DNA of 20,261 bases from an uncultured Bacilli bacterium (GTDB lineage: Bacteria; Bacillota_I; Bacilli_A; RF39; UBA660), in NCBI GenBank assembly GCA_947598455.1, contig CANQFI010000017.1:1-20261 (forward strand). Reading direction: 5' to 3'. The position numbers were made by a program, and so were the translations under genes. Every line of letters starts with the position of its first letter. Position 1 is the stretch's first letter. Below are positions 1 to 9,317 of the stretch, in pieces. The notes beneath the pieces were generated by a model. It worked only from the letters and a program-made list of their open reading frames with translations, searched no databases and had not been told where the DNA came from.

Positions 1-349
1 ATTATTTCTATTTATTTTTAAAAAACAATTTAATGACCTTTTTGTTATTTTAACTATTTCAATCATAAATAATGTTGAAACAGCAGTTTTACCAGATTCA
101 TACGTACTTATAACTGAATGCGTAGTATTTAGTTTATATGTCAATTTTTTTTGGTGTAGTTAATGTGTTTTTTTGCTTGTCTTATTCTTTTCCCTAAAAT
201 TTTTCTCTTAATTTTAACTTTAGAGGAATTGTATTTTTATTTATTTCCCAAAAAGAGTAAGCAGATCTTGTACAACCTAACATTTTCGATAAAGTTTCTT
301 GTGTTATTTCTAATTCATCTCTAATATATTTAATTCTTTCAGTATTCAA
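1..349 (-). pseudogene. decayed tandem HTH (Xre-family) regulator, frameshifted, continues past the window edge
   Basis: Read on the minus strand, this stretch holds two helix-turn-helix remnants. The first runs from a TTG at 349 to a TAG at 196-194 and carries RIKYIRDELEITQETLSKML and SAYSFWEINKNTIPL, a typical Xre HTH. The second begins in another frame near 210 with LGKRIRQAKKHINYT. It breaks at TGA and TAA codons and resumes in a third frame near 132 as LNTTHSVISTYESGKTAVST, open to base 1. Tandem-HTH proteins of this kind are common in low-GC gut Bacilli. Here the linker between the domains is shortened and at least two frame changes are needed, so it is a relic and not a working gene. 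The TTG at 349 has no ribosome binding site, so the original 5' end is probably lost too. Confidence 0.75.
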
Positions 350-903
350 AGAAAAGCACCGAAAAAATTATTTCATTTTTGCTATCAAAAAATTTTATGT
401 TTATTATTTTTATGTGGTTTATGTATATTTATAATTATAGGTTGTGGAAGTAATTCTAAAGCAACTATTATTAATAACGAAAATGAAACTGAAAATCTAT
501 CAGCAAAAGAATTATATAAAATTAACGAGGGAAATGAGGCAAAATTTAAAAAATATTATGTAGGAGCAAAAATTTCATTTGCTGGAACTGTTTCGAGTGT
601 TGAGACTAATGAGGATAATTGTTATGAAAATACTTCATATGTAAGATTAGAAAATGATATTGGTACAGTTAGAAAAGTTCTGGTTCTTCTGATCAAAGAA
701 AATGTGCCATAATTAATTTCAAAGAAGGGTATAAATTAATGATACCATCAGGTGAAACAATAGACATTGCTGATATTGGTAATGGCGATAAATATCATGT
801 AGAATCAAATATAGCTACTATGTGGAATGATCAGGTTGAATGCTTTGGAATCGATGAAGATAAGGTTGTTGATTTTGATTTAACAAAGATGACTTTAAAA
901 TAA
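350..903 (+). pseudogene. decayed lipoprotein with OB-fold-like domain, start lost and frameshifted
   Basis: The reading frame through KKLFHFCYQKIL and a hydrophobic stretch ends in a lipobox-like IIIGC (Cys codon 443-445), which marks a lipoprotein signal peptide. No ATG, GTG or TTG occurs in frame between the stop at 311-313 and the lipobox; where MKKLF would be expected the codon is CCG. The mature part (AKISFAGTVSSVE) resembles tRNA_anti-like OB-fold lipoproteins. The frame stops at TAA 710-712. The protein clearly continues one frame over from about 680 (SGSSDQRKCAIINF) to TAA 901-903, so a single-base loss near 676-686 has split it. Both the lost start and the frameshift argue for a pseudogene. 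The OB-fold call is by pattern and is less certain than the lipoprotein call. Confidence 0.75.
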
Positions 904-931
904 AGATTATAAAATAATTTATAATCTTTTT
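902..931 (+). terminator. intrinsic terminator after the lipoprotein relic
   Basis: Perfect 12-bp stem AAAGATTATAAA (902-913) and TTTATAATCTTT (918-929) with an ATAA loop, followed by further T residues. It starts inside the stop codon of the lipoprotein relic. Confidence 0.75.
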
Positions 932-1006
932 AACTTTTAGTTAAATTTTTAAGAGATAAATTTTGAATAACATATTATAATTATTTTTATTTCTTTTTCT
1001 AAAACA

Positions 1007-1036
1007 ATAAAAAACTCAATTCTTTGGAATTGAGTT
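1007..1036 (-). terminator. intrinsic terminator for the tRNA-His transcript
   Basis: A 10-bp stem, AACTCAATTC (1013-1022) and GAATTGAGTT (1027-1036), with a 4-base loop. On the minus strand it is followed by a run of T (the A run before 1013), so it ends transcription leftwards from the tRNA. A small extra hairpin, GTCGC/GCGAC (1047-1061), lies between it and the tRNA. Confidence 0.75.
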
Positions 1037-1074
1037 CTATCTTAATGTCGCTTAGTGCGACGATATTTACACAA

Positions 1075-1151
1075 TGGGGCGGTATGTGGGGATCGAACCC
1101 ACGCATGCCAGAGCCACAATCTGGTGTGTTAACCACTTCACCAACACCGCC
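1075..1151 (-). tRNA. tRNA-His (anticodon GTG)
   Basis: The minus strand folds into a full cloverleaf. The acceptor stem has seven pairs plus the extra G(-1) opposite C73 that marks tRNA-His. The D stem is GTG/CAC. The anticodon stem CCAGA/TCTGG carries the loop TTGTGGC, giving anticodon GTG. The T arm is GTGGG-TTCGATC-CCCAC, and CCA is encoded (1077-1075). Its own promoter lies just upstream and a terminator follows at 1036-1007, so it is a single-tRNA transcript. Confidence 0.97.
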
Positions 1152-1163
1152 ATGTGTATAAAT

Positions 1164-1192
1164 AGAATAACAAATAATTGAATAAAATGCAA
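1164..1192 (-). promoter_or_regulatory. promoter for tRNA-His
   Basis: On the minus strand, -35 TTGCAT (1192-1187), a 17-bp spacer and -10 TATTCT (1169-1164) lie just before the tRNA 5' end at 1151. Spacing is ideal for the vegetative sigma factor. Confidence 0.65.
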
Positions 1193-1206
1193 GTATATAT
1201 TATAAT
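1178..1206 (+). promoter_or_regulatory. promoter for the 77-residue membrane peptide
   Basis: -35 TTGAAT (1178-1183), a 17-bp spacer and a perfect -10 TATAAT (1201-1206), 20 bases before the start codon at 1227. It overlaps the oppositely directed tRNA-His promoter. Confidence 0.7.
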
Positions 1207-1226
1207 TAAAGTAAGGAAGTGATAGA

Positions 1227-1460
1227 ATGAATATTATAAATTCTATAGGTTTATTTTTATATAAAAGATCTTTTTGGGAACAAGTTGAGTATGAAGTTAC
1301 GGATTTATGGAAAATGATAGTGGAATTTTTCCAAATGATTAAGGAAGTTACTTATGATTTATTAGCTGGTTATATAGGAGAGACAGTATTAAATATGTTT
1401 TTAATAGGTCTAGGGGCACTGGCTATTATGTTAATATGCCTTAAAATAATAAATAGGTAA
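1227..1460 (+). CDS. small membrane protein of unknown function (77 aa)
   Basis: Not recognised. The ATG is preceded by a good ribosome binding site (AAGGAAG, 1213-1219) and a near-consensus promoter, and a terminator starts at its stop codon, so it is very likely a real one-gene transcript. The N-terminal two thirds is amphipathic and rich in aromatic and acidic residues (FWEQVEYEVTDLWKMIVEFF). Residues about 52-74 form one hydrophobic helix (VLNMFLIGLGALAIMLICL) ending in a basic KIINR tail, which suggests a membrane-anchored peptide. It lies between tRNA-His and rnr with no functional clue from either. No toxin or antitoxin partner is visible next to it. Confidence 0.7.
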   Translation: MNIINSIGLFLYKRSFWEQVEYEVTDLWKMIVEFFQMIKEVTYDLLAGYIGETVLNMFLIGLGALAIMLICLKIINR

Positions 1461-1486
1461 AGGAGCATTAAGCTCCTTTCTTTTTT
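1459..1486 (+). terminator. terminator between the small membrane protein gene and rnr
   Basis: Perfect 8-bp GC-containing stem AAAGGAGC (1459-1466) and GCTCCTTT (1472-1479), 5-base loop, then C and six T on the plus strand. The convergent rnr stop codon (1470-1468) lies in the loop, so the same hairpin probably also forms at the end of the rnr mRNA, though the T-tract there is weaker. Confidence 0.85.
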
Positions 1487-3621
1487 GATAATAATAATTG
1501 GAAATCATCTTCATCTAAACCAAAGTTAACAGTTCTGTATTCTTTTTTGGTATCAACAGCAGTTAAAACTAAATGTGTCCCTATTCTTATTTTTATTTTT
1601 GATTTTCTACCTTTAAATGATGCGGTGGCATCATCATAATAGAATTTATCACCTTCTAGGTCTTCAACGAGTATTTTTCCTTCAATACCATCTGCTGTTT
1701 TAATATAGATACCACGGCTATTAACATAAGTAACATAAGCTTCAAATTTTTCACCTATATGTTCACTCATATATCTGATCATTTCAAAGTGGTTAGCATC
1801 TCTTTCAGCTTGATCGGCATTTCTTTCTTTTTTAGTAATATGACGACATATTTTTTCCATGTCATCATAAGCAACATCAATTAAGCGAACGTTAAAGTGA
1901 TTATCACGTTGCTGTTTTAAATTGTGGTGAGCTAGTAAGTCTGCAGCTCTTCTAATTGGACTAGTAAAGTGACCATATTTAGGTAAAGCAAGACCAAAGT
2001 GTCCTTGATTTTGAACATCATATTTAGCAAGTTTCATGGCACGTAGCATAATGTTGGCAACGATATTTCTTTCGTCGGCATTTTTTATTTGAGCTAGCAT
2101 TTGTTGAATAACTTTGCCATTTACTATATCATGTGATGATTTTACTTTAATACCACTACGGTCGATTAAACTAAAGGCTTCTTCAACATCTTCTTCATCG
2201 GGTTTTTCATGGATTCGTAATGGAGAAGGAAGAATCATATAATTAGCATAACATTCACCTGCTAATAACATAAAATTTTCAATAATCTTTTCGGCTGTTT
2301 TTTGAACTCTTTGTTTAAATTCAATTGGCATTCCATTATCATCAACTTCTATTTCAATGTCGTTATTGCCAAAATCAACATAACCACGTTTTCTTTTTTC
2401 TCTTTCTAATTTTGTTGATAAATTTTGCATTAATATTAAATTATCATAAAATTCGGTATATTCATCTATTAGTTCACCATCTTCTAAAACTCTATTAACT
2501 TCTTCGTAAGTCATGGCTTTACGTGAATTGATTACAGTATCAACAAAATCATAATTTAAAATTTTTCCTTCTGGTGAAATTTCCATAATGCAACTTAAAC
2601 ATAAACGATCAACATTAGGATTTAAGGAACATATTCCATTTGAGATAATATGAGGAAATTGGGGAATAACAGTATTAACCATGTAGACACTTGTTCCTCT
2701 TTGAATTGCTTCATCCCATAATTGCATACCAGGGTGAATGTAGTGAGTTACATCAGAAATATGTACACCTAAAATATAATTTCCATGTTCATTTATTTCT
2801 AAACTAACGGCATCATCACGATCTTTTGTTTTTTCACCATCAATAGTGAAAATTAACTTATCAGTTAAATCTAAACGTCCTTTTTTGTCTTCTGGTCTTA
2901 CTTCTTTTGGTATAGCTTGAGCTTCTAATAAAGCTTCTTCTGTAAAATCAATTGTAATATGATTTTCGACAGCAATCATTTTTAAGTCAGCATCAGGATC
3001 ATCTTTATGACCAAGTCCTTTAATAAAGCCTGCATAGTATTTGCCATTTGATAATTCATCTATTTTGACTAATAATCGATCTCCTTCAACTAATGGTTTC
3101 ATAGCAATACCATTTATAATAATAGGGTGATCTAGCTTAGCATTATATGGTTTTAAAATAAGTTCACCATTTTTAGTTGCGACTTCAACAATAACTAAAC
3201 CATCTTTTCTTTTTATTATTTTATCTACACGACAAATTATATGACTATGTTCTATTTTGTTAGTTGGTCTTAAAGTAACTATATCCCCATCTAAAGCATC
3301 ATGTAAGTCCACGGGTCTTACTTTATATTTTTTGCAATCACTAGTAATAAAACCTTCTCCGTGTTTATTAATATTAATTTCGCCTTGTACATAACCTAAT
3401 TCAAAAGGAAATGAACGATAAAGATGTCGCTTTTCATCGTAATAGATATCCCCACTCTCAATTAATTCTTGAATAGCTTCCATCACTTCATCATTTTTAT
3501 AGCCTTTTTTAGAGCATATTTCCTTTTTTATATCACGATAACGATATTTTTTTGTTTTATATTTCGGATTATTAAAAAAATTAATTAATTCTCCTTTTAA
3601 ATCGTTTCTTCTTTCATCCAT
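1468..3621 (-). CDS. rnr: ribonuclease R (3'-5' exoribonuclease)
   Basis: RNase R degrades structured RNA 3' to 5' and takes part in rRNA and mRNA turnover. The product is about 717 residues, shorter than B. subtilis RNase R (779), mainly because it lacks a long basic tail. Order of domains: an N-terminal winged helix (about 8-70), two cold-shock-like RNA-binding domains (about 77-215), the RNB catalytic domain (about 248-575) with the metal-binding acidic motif DGEKTKDRDDA near 261-271 and HISDV near 287, and a C-terminal S1 domain (about 625-710). The ATG at 3621 lies six bases after GGAGGG and is preferred to the GTG at 3624, which would leave only three. It diverges from addB, and no confident promoter stands out in the intergenic gap. 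The tmRNA-associated partner smpB is not in the window. Confidence 0.95.
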   Translation of the reverse strand: MDERRNDLKGELINFFNNPKYKTKKYRYRDIKKEICSKKGYKNDEVMEAIQELIESGDIYYDEKRHLYRSFPFELGYVQGEININKHGEGFITSDCKKYKVRPVDLHDALDGDIVTLRPTNKIEHSHIICRVDKIIKRKDGLVIVEVATKNGELILKPYNAKLDHPIIINGIAMKPLVEGDRLLVKIDELSNGKYYAGFIKGLGHKDDPDADLKMIAVENHITIDFTEEALLEAQAIPKEVRPEDKKGRLDLTDKLIFTIDGEKTKDRDDAVSLEINEHGNYILGVHISDVTHYIHPGMQLWDEAIQRGTSVYMVNTVIPQFPHIISNGICSLNPNVDRLCLSCIMEISPEGKILNYDFVDTVINSRKAMTYEEVNRVLEDGELIDEYTEFYDNLILMQNLSTKLEREKRKRGYVDFGNNDIEIEVDDNGMPIEFKQRVQKTAEKIIENFMLLAGECYANYMILPSPLRIHEKPDEEDVEEAFSLIDRSGIKVKSSHDIVNGKVIQQMLAQIKNADERNIVANIMLRAMKLAKYDVQNQGHFGLALPKYGHFTSPIRRAADLLAHHNLKQQRDNHFNVRLIDVAYDDMEKICRHITKKERNADQAERDANHFEMIRYMSEHIGEKFEAYVTYVNSRGIYIKTADGIEGKILVEDLEGDKFYYDDATASFKGRKSKIKIRIGTHLVLTAVDTKKEYRTVNFGLDEDDFQLLLSKKKGA

Positions 3622-3803
3622 CACAAACCCTCCTCAATTAATTATTAACACATATGAGGGATAATGTAAATTGTTTGGACAAAATTTAACTATAAAAATT
3701 ATTTATAATACTATAAGCAAAACTTTATTAATAATTAATTGTAAAAATTGTAAAATGTATATTTTTAAAGAAATAGTATGATAGAATTATAGTGGTGGTA
3801 ATA

Positions 3804-6182
3804 ATGTTTAAAGATATACAGATTATAATAACTAATAGTACTAATAAACAAAATTTATTAAAAGAACTTAATAGAAAATTATTAAATATAAAAATATATA
3901 CTTTAAATGAATTTAATAAATTATTTTATTTTGATTATAGTGTTAATACTTTGTATTATGTGATGAATAAATATCAAGTAAAATATGAAATAGCTAAAAT
4001 ATATTTAGATAATTTGTTATATATAGAGGATAAAGAATATAAAAGTTCAAAATTAAATTTTTTAAAAAATATAAAAAAAGAATTAAGTGATAATAAATTA
4101 TTGATTGTTAATAATTTGTTTAAAAATACTTTAAAAAATAAAAAAATATTAGTTTATAATTTACCTATAACAAAGGAATTGAATAAGTTAGTTAATTCTT
4201 TAAAAGAATGTAATGAAGTGATCATCAAAAATGAAGAAGTAAATAATTTCTCACATATAATAGTTGAGTTAGCAACAATGAATGATGAAGTAGAATATAT
4301 TGCTAATCAGATATGTAATTTAATAAAAAAGGGAATTGATATAGCTCATATTTTTATAAGTAATGTTAATGATGATTATCGTAAATTAATAAAGAGAATT
4401 TTTCCAATGTTTAATATACCTTATACCATAAATGAACAAGAAGCTATTTATGGAACTTATTTATGCTCTAAATTTTTAGAATTATATGATGGTGATATTG
4501 AAAAAACAATTACTAATCTTAAAGATTTTGTAAATAATGAGGAAACAGAAAATATTTTTAATTTAATAATTAATATTATTAATAAGTATGTATCTATTGA
4601 TGATTATATAATAAAAAGAGAAATGATAAAATATGATTTGAAACATACTTATCTAAGTAAAGGAGATATATTAAATTCAGTTCATGAAGTAGGTATAAAA
4701 GATTATTTGTTTAGTGATGATGATTATGTATTTTGTCTTGCTTTTAATCAGGGGACAATACCAAATATTTTTAAAGATGAAGAATATTTAACTGATAAAG
4801 AAAAAAAAGAATTAGGAATATCTTTAACAATAGATAAGAATATTTTAGAAAGAATGCAAATAAAAGATAAATTGTTTTCTATTAAAAATTTATATATTAG
4901 TTATTTTGTAAGTAATGATGGGGAAGCATTTTATATTTCGAGTTTAAATGAAGAATTAAAATATGAAGTAGTAAAAGATGTAGAAATTGATGTAACTAAT
5001 TCAAATTTAAATAATGAATTAAAACTAGCAACTTTATTAGATGAATATTATAAATATGGAAGTACTTCTCCTTTATTGTTATCTTTAAAAAGTACTTATA
5101 ATATTCCTTATAATACTTATAGTAATAAATTTAGGGGAATAGATAATTTAACATTTAAGAAATATATTAACAATAAGTTAGTTTTATCTTATAGTAGCTT
5201 AGATAAATATTATAGATGTCCATTTAGTTATTATGTTGGTAATATATTAAAATTAAATATTTATGAAGAGACTTTTTTTCAATTAGTTGGAACTTTATTT
5301 CATAGTATTTTAGAAAAGTTTATGAAAGCTAATTTAAGTTATGATGATTTGTGGAATCAAGAAGTAATTGCATTAAATCATGAATTTAATAGTAAAGAGA
5401 AATTTTTCTTAGTTAAATTAAAAGAAGAATTAAAATTTATTTTAGAAGTGATTAGTAATCAAGAAAATTTTACTAATTTACATGATGAGTTACATGAAGA
5501 AAGAATTATTACTAATATAAAAGGTAATATTGAAATTAAATTTACGGGTATTATTGATAAAATAAAATATAAAAAAGATAATAACGAAACAATTATAGCT
5601 ATTATTGATTATAAAACGGGGAATCCTAATTTAGATTTAACAACGATTCCATATGGGATAGGAATGCAGTTACCAGTTTATTTGTATTTAGCTAAACATT
5701 CAAAAAAATTAGAAAATATTAAAGTGGCAGGTTTTTATTTGCAAAAAATACTAAATAATGAAGTAAATGTTGATAAGTCTAAGAGTTATGAACAACTAAA
5801 AAAGGGAAATTTGTTAATTCAAGGTTATTCAAATTCTAATCAAGCAATCTTAAGTGAATTTGATAATTCATATGTTGATAGTAATATTATTAAAAGTATG
5901 AAAACTTTAAAAGATGGATCTTTTGCTAAGTATACTAAAGTTTTGTCAGATGAACAAATGGATAAGTTAATTGCAATTACTGAAGAAAAAATTAATGAAG
6001 GAGCGAAAAATATAGAAGACGGAAATTTTGAAATAGCTCCTAAAAAAATTGATAAAGAAAACTATGGTTGTAAAAATTGTGAATTTAAAGATATTTGTTT
6101 TCATACAGAAAAAGATGTAGTTGTGTTGGAAGCTTTAAAAAAGGAAAATATATTAGGAGGTGATGGTAGTGAATTGGACTAA
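3804..6182 (+). CDS. addB: ATP-dependent helicase/deoxyribonuclease subunit B, short form
   Basis: AddB (RexB) pairs with AddA to process double-strand DNA ends for RecA loading. From the ATG at 3804 it has 792 residues against about 1166 in B. subtilis. The C-terminal RecB-like nuclease is intact: H500 (GTLFH), D585 (GIID) and D602-Y-K604. The four iron-sulfur cysteines are all present: C472 in YYRCPF, then C756-x2-C759-x5-C765. A helicase-like AddB signature (FNQGTIPNIF) lies in the middle. The N terminus, where a Walker A loop would sit, reads IIITNSTNKQNLL and has no GKT/GKS. The GTG at 3792 is more likely part of the ribosome binding site (GTGGTGG, 3792-3798). The gene overlaps addA by 14 bases, so the two are translated together. 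Confidence 0.93.
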   Translation: MFKDIQIIITNSTNKQNLLKELNRKLLNIKIYTLNEFNKLFYFDYSVNTLYYVMNKYQVKYEIAKIYLDNLLYIEDKEYKSSKLNFLKNIKKELSDNKLLIVNNLFKNTLKNKKILVYNLPITKELNKLVNSLKECNEVIIKNEEVNNFSHIIVELATMNDEVEYIANQICNLIKKGIDIAHIFISNVNDDYRKLIKRIFPMFNIPYTINEQEAIYGTYLCSKFLELYDGDIEKTITNLKDFVNNEETENIFNLIINIINKYVSIDDYIIKREMIKYDLKHTYLSKGDILNSVHEVGIKDYLFSDDDYVFCLAFNQGTIPNIFKDEEYLTDKEKKELGISLTIDKNILERMQIKDKLFSIKNLYISYFVSNDGEAFYISSLNEELKYEVVKDVEIDVTNSNLNNELKLATLLDEYYKYGSTSPLLLSLKSTYNIPYNTYSNKFRGIDNLTFKKYINNKLVLSYSSLDKYYRCPFSYYVGNILKLNIYEETFFQLVGTLFHSILEKFMKANLSYDDLWNQEVIALNHEFNSKEKFFLVKLKEELKFILEVISNQENFTNLHDELHEERIITNIKGNIEIKFTGIIDKIKYKKDNNETIIAIIDYKTGNPNLDLTTIPYGIGMQLPVYLYLAKHSKKLENIKVAGFYLQKILNNEVNVDKSKSYEQLKKGNLLIQGYSNSNQAILSEFDNSYVDSNIIKSMKTLKDGSFAKYTKVLSDEQMDKLIAITEEKINEGAKNIEDGNFEIAPKKIDKENYGCKNCEFKDICFHTEKDVVVLEALKKENILGGDGSELD

Positions 6183-9100
6183 AGAACAATTAAAAGCTAT
6201 TAATGAATCGGAAACTAACATAATTGTTTCTGCAGGTGCTGGAAGTGGTAAAACAGCGGTTTTAACAACGAGGACAATGCGTATTTTAAATGAAGGAACA
6301 CATATAGATGAATTACTTATCTTGACATTTACGAAAGCTGCTGCGGGAGAGATGAAAGATCGTATAAGAAAAAATATAAAAAAGAATATGAAAGATAATC
6401 CTAAATTAAGTAATGAATTAGAATTAATTGATCAAGCTTATATAACAACATTTGATTCTTATGCTTTATCTATTGTTAAAAAATATCATTATCTTCTTAA
6501 TATTTCTAATGATATTAAAATATCAGATGAATCAATTATTAATATGCAAAAAACTAAAATATTAGATCAAGTTTTTAATAAATATTATGAAAATCCAACT
6601 CCGGAATTTACAAAACTAATATATGATTTTTGTACTAAAGATGATGCAACATTAAAAAAATGTCTTTTAAATATTGCGACTAAAATAGATGGATTAACTA
6701 ATAGAGAAGAATATTTAGATAATTATTTTAATAATTATTTTAGTAAAGATTTTATAGATAATGCGATATTAGAATATGTTAATTATTTAAAAGATAATGT
6801 TAAAATTGTTAAATCTTTAGCTAAGAGATTAGCTTTAATTACAGATGGAGATTTTGAAACTAAGTTAGATGAAGCATTGGTGTCATTATATACATGTGAA
6901 ACTATAGATGATTTTTATTTAAAAGTACCAATTATTAAATTACCAATACTTCCTCGTGGTAGTGAAGATGAAGTAAAGATAGCTAAAGATAGATTAGGTA
7001 AATTTTTAAATAATTTTAAAGATATTGTCAGAGAATATGGTAATTTAGATAATATATATAAAACTTTAGATATTATGAAAGACTACCTAGTAATAATTAT
7101 TGCTATTATAAAAGATTTCTTAAATGAATTACATCAATATAAAAAAGAAAATGAAATATATGATTTTCAAGATATTGCTTTACTTTCAATTAAAATATTA
7201 GAAGAGAATGAAGATGTACGTATTGATATACGTGATTCATTTAAAGAAATAATGATTGATGAATATCAAGATACAAATGATATTCAAGAAAAATTTATTT
7301 CATTAATAGAAAATAATAATGTTTATATGGTTGGAGATATTAAACAGAGTATTTATAGATTTCGTAATGCTAATCCTCAGATATTTAAAAATAAATATGA
7401 TAAGTATGCAATGAATGATAATGGAATAAAGATTGATTTAGTTCAAAATTTTAGATCAAGAAGTGAAGTTTTAAATAATATAAATGAAGTTTTTAAACTT
7501 ATTATGGATAATACAATTGGGGGAGCAGAATATTATGAATCTCATCAAATGGTATTTGGAAATAATGATTATAATGAATTAGGTAAAACAGATAATGATT
7601 ATGATTTTGAAATAAGAGAATATGATAATCCTAAAGATTCAAAATACTCTGATACAGAAATAGAAATATTTGCAATAGCTAAAGATATAAAAGAAAAAAT
7701 AAAAAGTAAATATCAAGTTTATGATAAAGAAATTAAGTCTTTAAGAAATATTGAGTATAGTGATTTTGTTATATTAATGGATCGTAGTACTAATTTTGAT
7801 TTATATAAAAAAGTATTTGAATATGTAGGTATTCCCTTAGCTATTTATAAAGATAATAAATTAAATGATTCAGATGATATCTTTATTTTAAGAAATATAA
7901 TTAATTTAATATTTAAAATAGCTAATAATGAGTATGATCAAGAATTTAGATATGCTTATACTTCAATTGCTCGTAGTTATTTATATGAAATAAATGATAA
8001 AGAAATATTTAAGACTTTTGTAGATGATAGCTTTAAGGAAACAGAAATTTATAATACATTTAAAGGATTAGCAACAAATTTAGTTGGTCAGACAGTTAGT
8101 TCTTTATTAAATGAAATAATTAGAGTTACAAAAATGTATGAAAAATTTATAAAAGTTGGCAATATTGAAGAAGCAACTGTCCGTATTTCTAAATTATTAG
8201 ATATAGCATCTAATTTAAGTATGCTTGGTTATAATATTTTTACTTTTAGAGAATACTTAAACGAGTTATTAGATAGTGATGAAGATATGAAATATAAGAC
8301 AGCTAGAAGTAGTGCTAATTCAGTAAAGATTATGACTATTCATACTTCAAAAGGACTCGAATATAATATTTGTTATTATAGCGGTTTAAATAAAGAGTTT
8401 AATATAAAAGATTTAAATGATCGTTTCTTATATGATAATAGATATGGCATTATAACACCATATTTTGATGAAGGAATAGGGGAGACTTTCTTAAAGAGAT
8501 TAGTTAAATACCATTATTTAGAAGATGAAATATCTGAAAAAATAAGATTATTTTATGTAGCTTTAACAAGAGCGCGTGAAAAAATGATTTTATTTACACC
8601 GAAAAAGGAAGAAATAATTAATGACTTAGAAGATAATATGACAATAGATTTAAATGTAAGAAGAGGGTATAAGTCATTTAGTAAAATATTAGATTCAATT
8701 AAATATAAAATTAATAAATATTATAAAGAAATAAATATTGATGATTTAGGTTTAACTAAAGAATATTTATATAATAATGCAAAATTAGAAGAATTAGTTA
8801 GTAATGAAGAAAAAATTAAAGTAGAAGAAATTCATGTTGATAATTGGGCAGTCTTAAAAGAAGAACATTTTTCTAAAAATCTTCATGAACTAATAAATAT
8901 TGAGACAAAAAAGAATATGGAATTTGGAACTTTAGTTCATGAAACTTTAGAATATATTGACTTTATAAATCCAGATTATTCATTAATAGAAAATCAGTTT
9001 ATTAGAAATAAAGTAGAAAAATTTTTAGGTAGTCCATTATTAGCTAATATAGGTAAAGCTACAATATATAAAGAACATGAATTTATTTATAATGATGAAA

Positions 9101-9303
9101 AAAATGAATATCATGGTATAATAGATTTAATGGTAGAGTATGATGATAAAATTGATATTATAGATTATAAGTTAAATAATATAAAAGATGATAACTATTT
9201 AAAACAATTAGAAGGATATAGAACTTATATAAAGACAATTAGTAATAAAAAGATAAATATATATTTATATAGTATTTTAGGAGAAACTTTAGAAAAATTA
9301 TGA
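6169..9303 (+). CDS. addA: ATP-dependent helicase/nuclease subunit A
   Basis: AddA is the motor and second nuclease of the AddAB complex. It unwinds and degrades double-strand ends until a Chi site is met, leaving a 3' tail for RecA. All UvrD/SF1A motifs are visible: Walker A GAGSGKT (K28), TFTKAAAGEM, Walker B DEYQDT (364-369), VGDIKQSIYRFR, QNFRSR, IMTIHTSKGLEY and RLFYVALTRAREK. The C-terminal nuclease has H924 (FGTLVHE), D986 (GIID) and D999-Y-K1001. Length is 1044 residues against 1232 in B. subtilis. The GTG at 6169 is chosen because it lies eight bases after AGGAGG (6155-6160); the GTG at 6160 and ATG at 6163 would sit on top of that site. It ends in TGA, the only TGA stop among the intact genes here. 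Confidence 0.96.
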   Translation: MNWTKEQLKAINESETNIIVSAGAGSGKTAVLTTRTMRILNEGTHIDELLILTFTKAAAGEMKDRIRKNIKKNMKDNPKLSNELELIDQAYITTFDSYALSIVKKYHYLLNISNDIKISDESIINMQKTKILDQVFNKYYENPTPEFTKLIYDFCTKDDATLKKCLLNIATKIDGLTNREEYLDNYFNNYFSKDFIDNAILEYVNYLKDNVKIVKSLAKRLALITDGDFETKLDEALVSLYTCETIDDFYLKVPIIKLPILPRGSEDEVKIAKDRLGKFLNNFKDIVREYGNLDNIYKTLDIMKDYLVIIIAIIKDFLNELHQYKKENEIYDFQDIALLSIKILEENEDVRIDIRDSFKEIMIDEYQDTNDIQEKFISLIENNNVYMVGDIKQSIYRFRNANPQIFKNKYDKYAMNDNGIKIDLVQNFRSRSEVLNNINEVFKLIMDNTIGGAEYYESHQMVFGNNDYNELGKTDNDYDFEIREYDNPKDSKYSDTEIEIFAIAKDIKEKIKSKYQVYDKEIKSLRNIEYSDFVILMDRSTNFDLYKKVFEYVGIPLAIYKDNKLNDSDDIFILRNIINLIFKIANNEYDQEFRYAYTSIARSYLYEINDKEIFKTFVDDSFKETEIYNTFKGLATNLVGQTVSSLLNEIIRVTKMYEKFIKVGNIEEATVRISKLLDIASNLSMLGYNIFTFREYLNELLDSDEDMKYKTARSSANSVKIMTIHTSKGLEYNICYYSGLNKEFNIKDLNDRFLYDNRYGIITPYFDEGIGETFLKRLVKYHYLEDEISEKIRLFYVALTRAREKMILFTPKKEEIINDLEDNMTIDLNVRRGYKSFSKILDSIKYKINKYYKEINIDDLGLTKEYLYNNAKLEELVSNEEKIKVEEIHVDNWAVLKEEHFSKNLHELINIETKKNMEFGTLVHETLEYIDFINPDYSLIENQFIRNKVEKFLGSPLLANIGKATIYKEHEFIYNDEKNEYHGIIDLMVEYDDKIDIIDYKLNNIKDDNYLKQLEGYRTYIKTISNKKINIYLYSILGETLEKL

Positions 9304-9317
9304 AAGGAGGACTCTTT

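Noticed and set aside
3625..3803. Promoters for rnr and addB in the divergent gap
   Set aside because: The gap is so AT-rich that several -10-like hexamers occur, but none pairs with a reasonable -35 at 16-18 bp on either strand, so no call is made.
9301..9303. TGA read as tryptophan (Mycoplasma code), extending AddA
   Set aside because: All recognised proteins use TGG for tryptophan, none needs an internal TGA, and the next gene's ribosome binding site starts at this stop codon. The extension would add only eight residues, TGA included, of no family match.
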